Positions 8,370 through 17,772 of a stretch of 64,000 nt of DNA are shown in pieces. The position numbers were made by a program, and so were the translations under genes. Under the pieces are notes generated by a model that worked only from the letters and a program-made list of their open reading frames with translations, did not search any database and was not told the DNA's origin. Source of the DNA: an uncultured Clostridium sp. (GTDB taxonomy: Bacteria > Bacillota > Clostridia > Lachnospirales > Lachnospiraceae). The stretch spans positions 43,692 to 107,691 of the forward strand of contig CAMWYJ010000005.1 of NCBI GenBank assembly GCA_947178445.1, in the 5' to 3' direction. Positions within the stretch are counted from its first letter, which is position 1, and each line of letters opens with the position of its first letter.

Positions 8370-9086
8370 ATGTCAGAAACAGAAAGAAAATTTTTGGAAA
8401 TCGTAGATTTAAAGAAAGGCTTTGGCGAAGGAGAAACCCGCCAGGAGGTGCTTCGGGGAATGAATTTTTCGGTAGCCAAAGGGGAGTTCTGCGTGCTTCT
8501 TGGTCCTTCTGGTTCCGGGAAGTCTACACTGCTTAATATCATTGGAGGAATTGACAGTGCCGATTCAGGATACATATCCATAAACGGTGATAAGCTTAAG
8601 GATATGGGAGAAAAGAGACTGACACAGTATCGCAGAAAGCATCTGGGATATGTCTTTCAGATGTACAATCTGATAGGAAACTTAAACGTAAAGGAAAATA
8701 TTGAGGTAGGAGCATACCTGTCGGATAATCCCCTTGATATTGATGAACTTTTACATACACTTGGGCTTTATGACCACAGGTATAAGCTTCCAAACCAGCT
8801 TTCTGGCGGACAGCAGCAACGGACATCCATTGGCCGTGCGATTGTCAAAAATCCGGATATCCTGCTCTGCGATGAACCTACAGGTGCACTGGATTATAAC
8901 ACGTCAAAGGAAATACTGAAGCTGATCGAGGATGTAAATGAGAAATATGGAAACACCGTTATCATGGTTACGCATAATGAGGCAATCAAAAACATGGCGG
9001 ATCATGTGATTAAGCTTCGTGACGGAGGTGTCCGGCACAATGATATCAATAAGAATAAAATTTCCGCAATTGATTTGGAGTGGTAA
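8370..9086 (+). CDS. ABC transporter ATP-binding protein (MacB/LolD type)
   Basis: 238 residues with Walker [10 protein letters not shown] (45-53), a Q-loop in GYVFQMYNL, signature LSGGQQQR, Walker [13 protein letters not shown] and the H-loop VTHNE. The sequence places it with MacB, LolD and BceA-like ATPases that power FtsX-type permeases. AAAGGAG lies 7 nt before the ATG. The permease follows with a close or slightly overlapping start. Together with the upstream two-component genes it suggests envelope stress or peptide sensing and export, not nutrient import. The substrate is unknown. Confidence 0.92.
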   Translation: MSETERKFLEIVDLKKGFGEGETRQEVLRGMNFSVAKGEFCVLLGPSGSGKSTLLNIIGGIDSADSGYISINGDKLKDMGEKRLTQYRRKHLGYVFQMYNLIGNLNVKENIEVGAYLSDNPLDIDELLHTLGLYDHRYKLPNQLSGGQQQRTSIGRAIVKNPDILLCDEPTGALDYNTSKEILKLIEDVNEKYGNTVIMVTHNEAIKNMADHVIKLRDGGVRHNDINKNKISAIDLEW

Positions 9087-9100
9087 GGGGCGTGGAAAAG

Positions 9101-11644
9101 ATGAAAAAAAGAAAAGTGAAAAATCCGCTTATGAAACGAATTCCAAGGGAGCTGCTTGGAGACTGGAGAAAATATTTTGTGGTAAGCTTATTTTTGATTC
9201 TTACCATCGGATTTGTATCCGGAATGTATGTTGCCAACGGAAGCATGATGAAGGCTGCAGATGAAGGTATAACAAAATATAAGCTGGAGGACGGGCATTT
9301 TGAACTGGACAGCGAGGCAGACGGGAAGCTGATTTCAGCAATTGAATCAGGCAAAAAAGCGGATATTAAGCAGTATTATCTGGATAAAGCGAAAGAGGAA
9401 CTAGATGATAAATTTGCAGGGGAATTTGAGAAGGAGTTTATAACAGAATTTAGTACCGAAGCCTATCAAAAGGCATATGATGAGGCGTGGAAGGACATTC
9501 AGGATGAGATTGATGAAAAATATGCGGATGCAGAAGAAAAGTATGAATTAAATGCCCCGGATTTTCAGGTGGTTCCGGTTAAATTATATGAGAATTTTTA
9601 TCGAAATGAGGAAGAGGATAACGATAATGATGGGACAGTTGACGGAACAATCCGTATTTACGCCAGAACCGAGGGGGTAAATGAAGCATGTCTTATGGAT
9701 GGCAGTTTCCCGGAAACCGAGGATGAAATTGCGATTGACCGTATGCATGCAGATAATGCAGGAATTAAGATAGGAGATGCAATCACAGTCAGCGGACAGT
9801 CATACAGGGTTGTTGGTCTGATTGCCTATGTGAATTATTCTACGCTGCATGAAAAAAGCACGGATTTTATGTTTGATGCCATAAAGTTTGATGTGGCAAT
9901 GGTGACTGAGAGTGGTTTTGACCGGTTAAATAAGACAATTCATTATGCCTATGCATGGCAGTATGAAAACAAACCAAAAGATGAAGGGGAAGAGAAAAGC
10001 CTTTCGGATGATTTTATGAAGGCTTTGCTTACACAGACTGTTGCAGGAGATAATGAACTGAAAGATTATATGCCGAAGTATGCGAATCCGGCAATCAACT
10101 TTGCAACAGAAGATATGGGATCTGATGAAGCAATGGGAGGTGTTCTGCTTGATATCCTGATTGTAATTATTGCATTTATTTTTGCGGTTACCATTAGTAA
10201 CACGATCACAAAGGAATCGTCAGCAATTGGAACACTGCGTGCTTCGGGATACAGCAGAGGTGAGCTCATAAGACATTACCTTTCGATGCCGGTAATTGTG
10301 ACGCTTTTTTCGGCAGGTATAGGAAATATACTGGGATATACGGTATTTAAAAATGTGGTGGTATCTATGTATTATAATAGCTACAGCCTTCCGGGGTATA
10401 AAACGATATGGAATCCGGATGCATTTTTTAAGACGACGTGCATTCCGGTCGTGCTAATGTTTGTTGTAAATCTTGTGGTTATTATCAAAATGATGTATCA
10501 TACGCCCCTGCAGTTTTTACGGCATGATTTAAAGAAGAGAAAGCGTAAAAAGGCGATGCGCCTTCCGGGATGGAAATTTTTTGGAAGGTTCCGTCTGCGT
10601 ATTATGCTGCAGAATATACCGAATTACGTTATCCTTTTTGCCGGTATTTTCTTTATCATGGTAATGCTTGCCATGGCGGTAGGAATGCCGGATACTCTTC
10701 AATTTTATGAGGACAATGCCAGTGACATGATGTTTGCAAAATATCAATATGTACTGACGTCATATGAGGACGAGGAGGGAAATATAGTAGAAACAAAAAA
10801 TGCTGCTGCCGAGGAATTTGCTATGTACTCTCTTCAAAAAAGGAGCGATACACTGGATGAGGAAATTTCAATATATGGAATTACAGAGGACAGCAGATAT
10901 GTAGAGATTGCTGATTTCAATACCCTTAAGGAAGGGGAAGTCTATATTTCGGAATCCTTCGGGGATAAATATGGTTTGAAGGCAGGAGATATATTTTTAC
11001 TGGATGAAAAATATGAGAACAGCCAGTATTCGTTTAAGGTTGCAGGTATTTATGACAAAAGCATAAGCCTTGCAGTATTTATGCCGCTATCCGAGTACCG
11101 CTCCATGTTTGATTTAGGGGAGAGAGAATTTAGCGGATATCTGTCTGATTCGGAGATTACGGATATTGATGAAGAAAACATTGCAACGGTGATTACGAAG
11201 CGGGATATTACAAAAATGTGTGACCAGCTTGACCATTCCATGGGAGCTTATATGCAGTATTTCCAAATTCTGTGTATACTTTTGTCGGCAGTGCTGATTT
11301 ATCTTCTCACCAAAATTATTATAGAGAAGAATGAGAATGCAATATCCATGACAAAAATTTTAGGATATGAAAATAAGGAGATTGCGAGTCTTTATCTGCT
11401 TTCCACAACCATAATTCTGATTATTGCAGATGCTGTCAGTGTTGTATTAGGAGCAGGCGTTATGGCACAGGCATGGAAAGCGATTATGGCGGACTACAGC
11501 GGCTGGTTCACATTTTTGATTCAACCGGTCGGATATGTGAAAATGTTTATATTTGTTCTGATAGGATATCTGGTGGTCATGGCATTGGATTTTAAGAGAA
11601 TCAAAAAGATTCCGATGGAGGAAGCGCTTAAGAGTGTGGAGTAA
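9101..11644 (+). CDS. FtsX-like ABC transporter permease
   Basis: An 847-residue membrane protein. ATG 9101 is chosen because TAAGGGG (9084-9090) is 10 nt upstream; a GTG at 9080 overlaps the ATPase gene without a suitable ribosome site. Layout is one N-terminal helix, an extracellular region of about 300 residues, three helices with a FtsX core (ITKESSAIGTLRASGYSRGEL), a second helix and extracellular domain, then three C-terminal helices with a second core (ISMTKILGYENKEIASLYLL). This duplicated FtsX layout is common in exporters and lipoprotein or peptide mechanotransmission systems. It is partner to the ATPase at 8370. Confidence 0.9.
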   Translation: MKKRKVKNPLMKRIPRELLGDWRKYFVVSLFLILTIGFVSGMYVANGSMMKAADEGITKYKLEDGHFELDSEADGKLISAIESGKKADIKQYYLDKAKEELDDKFAGEFEKEFITEFSTEAYQKAYDEAWKDIQDEIDEKYADAEEKYELNAPDFQVVPVKLYENFYRNEEEDNDNDGTVDGTIRIYARTEGVNEACLMDGSFPETEDEIAIDRMHADNAGIKIGDAITVSGQSYRVVGLIAYVNYSTLHEKSTDFMFDAIKFDVAMVTESGFDRLNKTIHYAYAWQYENKPKDEGEEKSLSDDFMKALLTQTVAGDNELKDYMPKYANPAINFATEDMGSDEAMGGVLLDILIVIIAFIFAVTISNTITKESSAIGTLRASGYSRGELIRHYLSMPVIVTLFSAGIGNILGYTVFKNVVVSMYYNSYSLPGYKTIWNPDAFFKTTCIPVVLMFVVNLVVIIKMMYHTPLQFLRHDLKKRKRKKAMRLPGWKFFGRFRLRIMLQNIPNYVILFAGIFFIMVMLAMAVGMPDTLQFYEDNASDMMFAKYQYVLTSYEDEEGNIVETKNAAAEEFAMYSLQKRSDTLDEEISIYGITEDSRYVEIADFNTLKEGEVYISESFGDKYGLKAGDIFLLDEKYENSQYSFKVAGIYDKSISLAVFMPLSEYRSMFDLGEREFSGYLSDSEITDIDEENIATVITKRDITKMCDQLDHSMGAYMQYFQILCILLSAVLIYLLTKIIIEKNENAISMTKILGYENKEIASLYLLSTTIILIIADAVSVVLGAGVMAQAWKAIMADYSGWFTFLIQPVGYVKMFIFVLIGYLVVMALDFKRIKKIPMEEALKSVE

Positions 11645-11682
11645 AAGTTTTGAACCTTTTTAAAAAGAAAATTTGACAAACA

Positions 11683-11758
11683 TTACATATTATAGGAAAA
11701 TATAAATATCTATGGGTATTTGTGTTTTCCTATTTCTTTTACAAATATAATGTAATTA
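11683..11758 (+). other. long imperfect hairpin after the permease gene
   Basis: ATAGGAAAA near 11691 pairs with TTTTCCTAT near 11727, and the flanking ATTACAT pairs with ATGTAAT, giving a long AT-rich imperfect stem downstream of the permease stop. There is no clear U-tract. With the mini-element at 11791 this fills the 380-nt gap before ddl. Confidence 0.5.
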
Positions 11759-11790
11759 TAACAAGGATGCGCATATAATAAATTGGTCAC

Positions 11791-11999
11791 TAGGCAATTG
11801 CGAAACTCCTAATTTTCAAAACCTAGTTGTGCAATATAGACAATGCCATAAGCAGGGTGCTTTGGAGCCGCCGGTGCTTGCATAGTGTTACATTGCTTAG
11901 CACCGTTGCGAGTGACAAGCAGCGCAAGCGTGCCCAGCGATGATATTGTCTATATTACACAACGGAAGTCTGCAAAAACTTAAGTTTCGCAATCACCTA
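11791..11999. mobile_element. palindromic mini-element, copy 2, upstream of ddl
   Basis: The outer inverted repeats are TAGGCAATTGCGAAACT on the left and the complement of TTAGGTGATTGCGAAACT on the right. Inner arms include GTTGTGCAATATAGACAAT and its partner. AATTGGTCAC (11781-11790) and AATTGGTAAC (12000-12009) flank it as a 9/10 direct repeat. It is about 209 bp with no coding capacity and lies in the opposite orientation to the copy at 54087, with which it aligns almost throughout. It ends 27 nt before ddl. Confidence 0.85.
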
Positions 12000-12026
12000 A
12001 ATTGGTAACCATTGAAAGGAGTGCTT

Positions 12027-13094
12027 ATGGGCAAGCAGAATATTGCAGTAATTTTTGGGGGACAGTCCTCTGAACACAGTGTTTCCTGTGTTTCTATGCA
12101 GACGATTGCGAAGGCAATCAATAGGGATAAGTATGATATTACATATATAGGAATTACCGAGGAAGGGCGATGGCTGTTAGCGGAATCGTTAGAGGCTGTA
12201 GCAGATGGAAGTTGGAAGGAGTCGAAGGTGAGTGCCATTATTTCACCAGATGCCATAAAGCAGGAAATGATTCTATCCGGTCCAAATGGTGTCAGCACAA
12301 AGAAGATTGATGTCATTTTCCCTGTGCTTCACGGTATGTATGGAGAGGATGGAACGATACAGGGATTGTTCCAGATGTCCAATATTCCATATGTGGGATG
12401 TGGTGTGTTTGCATCAGCAGCAGCAATGGATAAGGTATATACAAAAATCATTGTGGATGATCTTGGTGTAAAACAGGCGGAATATGTGCTTGTCAGGTCT
12501 TTAGATGTGGAAGAAGGACGTATGGTGGAACAGGTGGAACGTGTGGAGGAAAAGCTTTCTTATCCGGTGTTTATTAAGCCGAGCAAGGCAGGATCTTCAA
12601 AAGGCGTGTCAAAAGCGCATGACCGCGGAGAATTAATCGAAGGTCTTAAGCTTGCAGCAAAGCATGATACCAAGATTTTAGTGGAACGTAATATCGTAGG
12701 AAGAGAGATTGAGTGTGCGGTACTTGGAAAGGCGGCAGATGTGAAGGTTTCCGGAGTAGGCGAGATCCTAGCGGCGGCAGAGTTTTATGATTTTGATGCA
12801 AAATATAATAATGCAGAGTCGAAAACGGTTCTTTCTCCGGAACTTCCGGAGGGTAAGACAGAGGAAATCCGCAAGGCAGCGGAAAAAATCTTTGCAGCTA
12901 TGGATGGTTACGGATTGTCCCGTGTGGATTTCTTCTTAGAGAGGGATACGAATGAAGTTATCTTTAACGAGATCAATACGATGCCTGGTTTTACCTCTAT
13001 CAGTATGTATCCGATGCTTTGGAACGCTGCCGGCATCAATATAGAAGAGCTTGTGGAAAAACTGATTGTGCTTGCTTTTGAAAGGAGATACTAG
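12027..13094 (+). CDS. ddl: D-alanine--D-alanine ligase
   Basis: The ligase joins two D-alanines with ATP to make the peptidoglycan dipeptide. The 355-residue protein has the N-terminal VIFGGQSSEHSVSC motif, ATP-grasp residues in PVFIKPSKAGSSKGV, and the C-terminal EINTMPGFTSISMYP loop. ATG 12027 is preferred, 6 nt after AAAGGAG; the TTG at 12012 lies in front of that site. Glutamate racemase follows, so two cell-wall precursor enzymes are neighbours. The mini-element at 11791 separates ddl from any upstream promoter. The sequence gives no hint of VanG-type D-Ser specificity, though this cannot be excluded by eye. Confidence 0.94.
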   Translation: MGKQNIAVIFGGQSSEHSVSCVSMQTIAKAINRDKYDITYIGITEEGRWLLAESLEAVADGSWKESKVSAIISPDAIKQEMILSGPNGVSTKKIDVIFPVLHGMYGEDGTIQGLFQMSNIPYVGCGVFASAAAMDKVYTKIIVDDLGVKQAEYVLVRSLDVEEGRMVEQVERVEEKLSYPVFIKPSKAGSSKGVSKAHDRGELIEGLKLAAKHDTKILVERNIVGREIECAVLGKAADVKVSGVGEILAAAEFYDFDAKYNNAESKTVLSPELPEGKTEEIRKAAEKIFAAMDGYGLSRVDFFLERDTNEVIFNEINTMPGFTSISMYPMLWNAAGINIEELVEKLIVLAFERRY

Positions 13095-13131
13095 TACATC
13101 AAAAACAGTGAGTGCAGAAAGGAAGATAAAA

Positions 13132-13935
13132 ATGAATAATCCGATAGGTGTATTTGATTCGGGTGTGGGTGGTCTTACGGTGGCAACAGAAATCATGCGC
13201 CAGCTTCCGAATGAGGAGCTGGTATATTTTGGAGATACCGCCAGAGTGCCATATGGTTCCAAGTCAAAGAATACGGTTTTAAAATATAGCAGACAGATTG
13301 TCCGGTTTTTACGGACAAAGAATGTAAAGGCGATTGTGGTGGCATGCAATACGGCAAGTGCGCTGGCATTAGATGAGATTGCAGAAGAAATAGATATTCC
13401 GGTTATCGGTGTGGTAAAGCCAGGTGCGAAAATGGCAGTGGAGACAACACAGTCTGGAAATGTGGGAGTAATAGGAACCGCAAGTACAGTGAAGTCAGGC
13501 ATTTATAATGATTATATCAGGGAACTGAATCCGGAGATTACGGTGGTAAGTAAAGCATGTCCGCTTTTTGTGCCCCTTGTGGAAGAGGGACTTTTAGAGG
13601 ACCGGGTCACGGAGGATATTGTGAGCCGCTATCTTCAGGTTATGAAGGAATATAAGGTAGATGCATTGGTGCTCGGATGTACGCATTATCCATTGATTCG
13701 GCATACCATCAAACGTTTTATGGGTGATAAGGTTACGCTTGTCAATCCTGCATTTGAAACAGCAAAGAGTTTAAAAGAGCTTTTGACGGAGCAGGGAATG
13801 TTGAACAAACAAAAACATAAGCCGCACCATGAGTATTATGTCAGTGACGGTGTGGAAAGTTTTATTTCCTTTGCAGACAGTGTGCTGCCGTGCCATGTAA
13901 CAGATACAAAGGTAGTTGATATTGAGAGTTATTAA
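13132..13935 (+). CDS. murI: glutamate racemase
   Basis: Converts L- to D-glutamate for peptidoglycan. The 267-residue product has the N-terminal PIGVFDSGVGGLT, catalytic C72 in VACNTASA and C183 in LGCTHYPLI, and FGDTARVPYG. ATG 13132 is preceded by GAAAGGAAG and gives the family's normal length; an earlier in-frame ATG at 13066 overlaps ddl and is rejected. It lies 37 nt after ddl and 11 nt before the DUF1934 gene, so the group is probably co-transcribed. Confidence 0.95.
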   Translation: MNNPIGVFDSGVGGLTVATEIMRQLPNEELVYFGDTARVPYGSKSKNTVLKYSRQIVRFLRTKNVKAIVVACNTASALALDEIAEEIDIPVIGVVKPGAKMAVETTQSGNVGVIGTASTVKSGIYNDYIRELNPEITVVSKACPLFVPLVEEGLLEDRVTEDIVSRYLQVMKEYKVDALVLGCTHYPLIRHTIKRFMGDKVTLVNPAFETAKSLKELLTEQGMLNKQKHKPHHEYYVSDGVESFISFADSVLPCHVTDTKVVDIESY

Positions 13936-13946
13936 AAGGTGAAAAA

Positions 13947-14399
13947 ATGACAAAAGATGTGTTGGTTAAGATTTCCGGTATGCAGTTTGATGTGCAGGAT
14001 GAGGCCATTGAGTTAACGGTGCCGGGAAATTACTATATGAAAAATAATAAACACTATGTATTGTTTGAGGAGCAGCCGGAGGATAACGGACCTGTGACAA
14101 AGAACATAGTGAAGTTTGATAATACGTTTTTTGAAATAATGAAAAAAGGCGGCAATAATTCCTATATGCGGTTTGATAAGAACAAGAAGAATTCCACAGT
14201 GTACCAGACTTTAGTAGGACCGATACAGGTTGGTGTGCTGACGCATGAATTCCTGATAGAGGAAGGAGAGCAGGAGATTGCGGTAAAAGTAAAATATGCA
14301 CTTGATATTAACTATAAATTTGTCTCAGAGTGTGAGGTGGATTTTAAGGTGCAGGCACGCAGTGAAGTGGTCGGGGTAAAAGAGGAATGCGAGGAATGA
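13947..14399 (+). CDS. DUF1934 (YwiB-like) beta-barrel protein
   Basis: A 150-residue soluble protein with the DUF1934 pattern: VLVKISGMQFD at the start, a polar middle with YMRFDKNKKNSTVYQT and a final ALDINYKFVSECEVDFKV strand pair. The family includes B. subtilis YwiB and is predicted to be a lipocalin-like barrel of unknown role. It starts 11 nt after murI and its stop overlaps the next start (ATGA), indicating translational coupling to the methyltransferase. Confidence 0.85.
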   Translation: MTKDVLVKISGMQFDVQDEAIELTVPGNYYMKNNKHYVLFEEQPEDNGPVTKNIVKFDNTFFEIMKKGGNNSYMRFDKNKKNSTVYQTLVGPIQVGVLTHEFLIEEGEQEIAVKVKYALDINYKFVSECEVDFKVQARSEVVGVKEECEE

Positions 14400-15055
14400 A
14401 AAAGAAAAAAGGGCAGACACCTAAGTATTTTGAAAATCAAAAAATGGAAGAATTTTTAGGAATTGAAAGTACAGAAATAGTCTATAATAACCGTTATAAT
14501 GATGATTATTTCCGGTATGAGCCTACCAGTTACAGTGGGCTCATTTGTGCGTTTGATGAGATGGAAGAGGTGCTTGACCGCTATGACAGGCTGGTGGATT
14601 TTGGCTGTGGGAAAGGCAGAGTACTGTTCTATGTAAACCAACGTTTTCGATGTGAGGTGTGTGGCATTGAAGTAGATGAGAATCTTTATGAAAATGCATT
14701 GGATAACCGTGCTTATTATAATACCCGGTTCCGAGATAGCTATGAGAGGATTGAGATTATTAATGGTAAGGCAGAGGAATATGAAATCAAGCGTGAGGAC
14801 ACGGTGTTTTATTTTTTCAATCCCTTTGAAATCAATATTTTTGAACAGGTGATGGAGCATGTGATGGAAAGTGTGCAGATTTTTCCCCGCCGAATTTTTG
14901 TTATGATGTATTACCCAAAAGAGGAATACCGGGATTATATGCGGCAAAAGAAATTTAAGCTATATAAGATTGCAAAGCTGCCTACATATGAGATGGATTA
15001 TGATGAGAAGGTCGTCATTTACGAATATGGTCACGCACCTCTTTCAACAATCTAA
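14396..15055 (+). CDS. class I SAM-dependent methyltransferase
   Basis: 219 residues. Motif I is LVDFGCGKGRVLFYV, followed by an acidic strand end (CGIEVDENL) and YFFNPFEINIF as motif IV/post-IV, typical of Rossmann-fold methyltransferases. ATG 14396 overlaps the DUF1934 stop and has AGAGGA 9 nt upstream; ATG 14387 has no spacing from that site. The substrate is unknown. No terminator follows, but a promoter for gdpP lies in the next gap. Confidence 0.8.
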   Translation: MKKKKGQTPKYFENQKMEEFLGIESTEIVYNNRYNDDYFRYEPTSYSGLICAFDEMEEVLDRYDRLVDFGCGKGRVLFYVNQRFRCEVCGIEVDENLYENALDNRAYYNTRFRDSYERIEIINGKAEEYEIKREDTVFYFFNPFEINIFEQVMEHVMESVQIFPRRIFVMMYYPKEEYRDYMRQKKFKLYKIAKLPTYEMDYDEKVVIYEYGHAPLSTI

Positions 15056-15095
15056 ATCTAGGGCTAGATGCCGGGATGTGCCACTAGATGTTACG

Positions 15096-15124
15096 TTGTG
15101 CGAAAATGACAGACATGATATAAT
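15096..15124 (+). promoter_or_regulatory. sigma-A-type promoter for gdpP-rplI-dnaB
   Basis: TTGTGC (15096-15101) and TATAAT (15119-15124) have a 17-nt spacer. The leader that follows contains small hairpins (for example CTGGA near 15177 with TCCAG near 15192) but no recognised riboswitch. Confidence 0.6.
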
Positions 15125-15216
15125 GTCACCAACCGGAGCAAAGCGGAGGTTGATGACCTGGTTAAACAAACATGAGCCTGGAGGATGATAGTCCAGAGGG
15201 CGAATAGGAGAAATAA

Positions 15217-17277
15217 ATGAACGAGAGCAGATTATTGCGAAAAGAGATAGAAAAATATTTAAAAGTACCATTTATTCTGGTGATACCATTGATGATCATG
15301 AACGGTGCAGTATATTGTTTTGACACAAATAGTGGGGTGCTTGTGAGCATAGGTATTTTGATATATTTATGCGCAGCAGCCTATATGTATTTTAAGCAGA
15401 GACCGAATATCATGACGGACTTGATGGCATTCGGATTTGCGCATGGTTCCGTGCAGAGTGCCCTGATCAAAGAGCTGGCAATTCCTTATATGTTAGTGGA
15501 TAGAAATGGAAGGATTCTTTGGAGCAATAGGGCATTTTATGACACGATCAAGAGTGATAAACAGCATATGCGCAAGCATATCCAGAATATATTTGCGGAC
15601 ATTACATTGGAGCTTTTTGAGATGGAACCGGAGGATGAAAACCGCAGAGTAATCCATATTTACCAGGCAGAGCGCAATTATCAGGTGGAGATTCGAAAGG
15701 TGAATGTGGGAAGTATTTTATCAACGGAGATGGCAGAGGCGGCAGATGAGGGTGATGAGTTGTTTGCCATTTATCTCTATGACGAGACTGAGCTTGTGGA
15801 GGCATTAGAAGAAAAGGAGAAAATCAAGCTGGTTGTCGGTCATATCTATATTGATAATTATGAAGAGGCAATGGAGTCTACAGAGGCAGTGCGTAAGGCG
15901 CTGTTGGTGGCTTTGATTGACCGGAAAATTGTCAAATACATGCAGAGTGCAGATGCGATTATCAAGAAGCTGGAAAAGGACAAATATATTTTTGTCTGTC
16001 AGCAGCAGCATTTAAACCGCTTGCAGGAGGGAAAATTCTCCTTGTTAGATGAGGTGCGAAGCATTAATATTGGTAATGAAACCCCGGTTACACTTAGTAT
16101 TTCAGTTGGTATCAATCCGGAACAGGATAATTATACCAGTGCCTATGAGTATTCCCATATGGCAATGGATTTGGCACTTGGACGCGGCGGTGACCAGGCA
16201 GTTGTGAAAAAGGGCGATAAGATTATTTACTATGGTGGTAAGACACAGTCTGCGGAGAAGAGTACCCGTGTAAAAGCTCGTGTGAAAGCGCACGCATTGA
16301 AGGAAATGTTAGTTACCAAGGACAGAGTTATTATTATGGGGCACAAAAAACCAGATATCGATTGTCTCGGTGCGGCGCTTGGTATTTATCGTCTGGCAAC
16401 CCTGATGGATAAAAAAGCACATATTGTTATCAATGAAGTGACAAGCTCGATCCGACCGGTCATAAATAATATCGTGGGAAGCAGTGTATATCCGGAGGAT
16501 ATATTTTTTAATAGTGAGCAGGCATTAGAGGCAGTGGATTCGAATACGGTTGTTATTGTTGTGGATGTGAACCGCCCAAGCTATACCGAATGTGAGGAGC
16601 TTCTTTCCCTTACCAAGAATATTGTGGTAATTGATCATCACAGGCAAAGCGGTGAGGTCATTGAGCATGCTACACTGTCCTATGTTGAGCCGTTTGCTTC
16701 GTCAGCCTGTGAAATGGTGGCAGAGATTTTACAGTATAGTGTGGAGAAGCCAAAGCTTCGGTCAGTGGAGGCGGATGCCATGTATGCAGGAATTTTGGTA
16801 GATACAGACAATTTTGTGACAAAGACAGGAGTACGTACTTTTGAGGCGGCATCCTTTTTGCGAAAATGTGGTGCAGATATGATTCGTGTGCGTAAAGCCT
16901 TTCGGAGTGATATGGAAAGTTATAAGCAGCTATCGGAGGGTGTTGCCCGGGCAGAGATTTATCTGGATAACTTTGCGATTTCCGAGGTGCCGACAAAGGG
17001 AGTGGACAGCCCGACAGTGCTCGCAGCGAAGGTGGCAAATGATTTATTGGATGTAGATGGTGTAAGGGCTTCCTTTGTGCTCTCGAATGTGGATGAAGTA
17101 GTATATATCAGTGCGCGCTCGATTGATGATGTGAATGTCCAGGTGATTATGGAGCAGTTTGGCGGTGGTGGTCATGGAACGGTAGCAGGTGCCCAGCTTA
17201 CAGATGTAACCTTAGAGGAGGCAAAGCAGCAGATTCGGGATGTATTGTTTAAAATGAGAGAGGATGGAGATTTTTAA
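15217..17277 (+). CDS. gdpP: GdpP-type c-di-AMP phosphodiesterase
   Basis: Hydrolyses cyclic di-AMP, which controls potassium, osmolytes and wall stress. 686 residues: two membrane helices (about 17-58), a PAS domain (about 85-165), a degenerate GGDEF domain (about 200-345), then DHH and DHHA1 domains. Metal-binding motifs seen are IMGHKKPDIDCLG, the DHH triad at D473-H474-H475 (VVIDHHRQ) and GGGGHGTVAGAQL. gdpP, rplI and dnaB in this order is a widespread Firmicute arrangement. The ribosome site AGGAG precedes the ATG. Confidence 0.94.
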   Translation: MNESRLLRKEIEKYLKVPFILVIPLMIMNGAVYCFDTNSGVLVSIGILIYLCAAAYMYFKQRPNIMTDLMAFGFAHGSVQSALIKELAIPYMLVDRNGRILWSNRAFYDTIKSDKQHMRKHIQNIFADITLELFEMEPEDENRRVIHIYQAERNYQVEIRKVNVGSILSTEMAEAADEGDELFAIYLYDETELVEALEEKEKIKLVVGHIYIDNYEEAMESTEAVRKALLVALIDRKIVKYMQSADAIIKKLEKDKYIFVCQQQHLNRLQEGKFSLLDEVRSINIGNETPVTLSISVGINPEQDNYTSAYEYSHMAMDLALGRGGDQAVVKKGDKIIYYGGKTQSAEKSTRVKARVKAHALKEMLVTKDRVIIMGHKKPDIDCLGAALGIYRLATLMDKKAHIVINEVTSSIRPVINNIVGSSVYPEDIFFNSEQALEAVDSNTVVIVVDVNRPSYTECEELLSLTKNIVVIDHHRQSGEVIEHATLSYVEPFASSACEMVAEILQYSVEKPKLRSVEADAMYAGILVDTDNFVTKTGVRTFEAASFLRKCGADMIRVRKAFRSDMESYKQLSEGVARAEIYLDNFAISEVPTKGVDSPTVLAAKVANDLLDVDGVRASFVLSNVDEVVYISARSIDDVNVQVIMEQFGGGGHGTVAGAQLTDVTLEEAKQQIRDVLFKMREDGDF

Positions 17278-17299
17278 TCCAGAAAGGAAGGATAGAGAA

Positions 17300-17746
17300 A
17301 TGGAAGTTATTTTATTAGAGGATGTTAAAAATGTTGGTAAGAAGGGCGAGGTTGTCAAGGTAAATGATGGTTTTGGCAGAAATGTACTGATTAAGAAAAA
17401 GCAGGCAGTAGAGGCAACCGGTAAAAATTTAAATGATTTAAAGTTAAAAAAGGCAAATGATGAAAGGATTGCTGCAGAGAATTTAGAGGCTGCGAAGGAG
17501 CTTGGCAAGAAGATTGAAGATGCTTCGATTACGATTGCAATTAAGGTGGGAGAAGGTGGAAAAACCTTTGGCTCGGTATCTTCAAAGGAGATTGCAGAAG
17601 AGGTTAAGTCACAGCTTGGTTTTGAGGTGGATAAGAAAAAGGTTCAGCTTAAGGATGCTATTAAGACAGTTGGAGAACATGATGTGAAGATTAAGCTTCA
17701 TCCACAGGTAACAACGACCTTGAAAGTAAAGGTTGAGGGCAAATAG
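17300..17746 (+). CDS. rplI: 50S ribosomal protein L9
   Basis: 148 residues, the standard length: N-terminal domain MEVILLEDVKNVGKKGEVVKV, NDGFGRNVLIKKKQA, a long connecting helix and the C-terminal rRNA-binding domain (GKTFGSVSSKEIAE). The start is 17300 with AAAGGAAGGA 8 nt upstream, not the in-frame ATG at 17264 that overlaps gdpP. Lies 22 nt after gdpP and 26 nt before dnaB. Confidence 0.97.
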   Translation: MEVILLEDVKNVGKKGEVVKVNDGFGRNVLIKKKQAVEATGKNLNDLKLKKANDERIAAENLEAAKELGKKIEDASITIAIKVGEGGKTFGSVSSKEIAEEVKSQLGFEVDKKKVQLKDAIKTVGEHDVKIKLHPQVTTTLKVKVEGK

Positions 17747-17772
17747 ACGATTGACGAAGGAAAGAAGATAGC

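Noticed and set aside
12936..13502. 188-codon minus-strand ORF
   Set aside because: Antisense to ddl and murI, both certain; no ribosome site or recognisable product.
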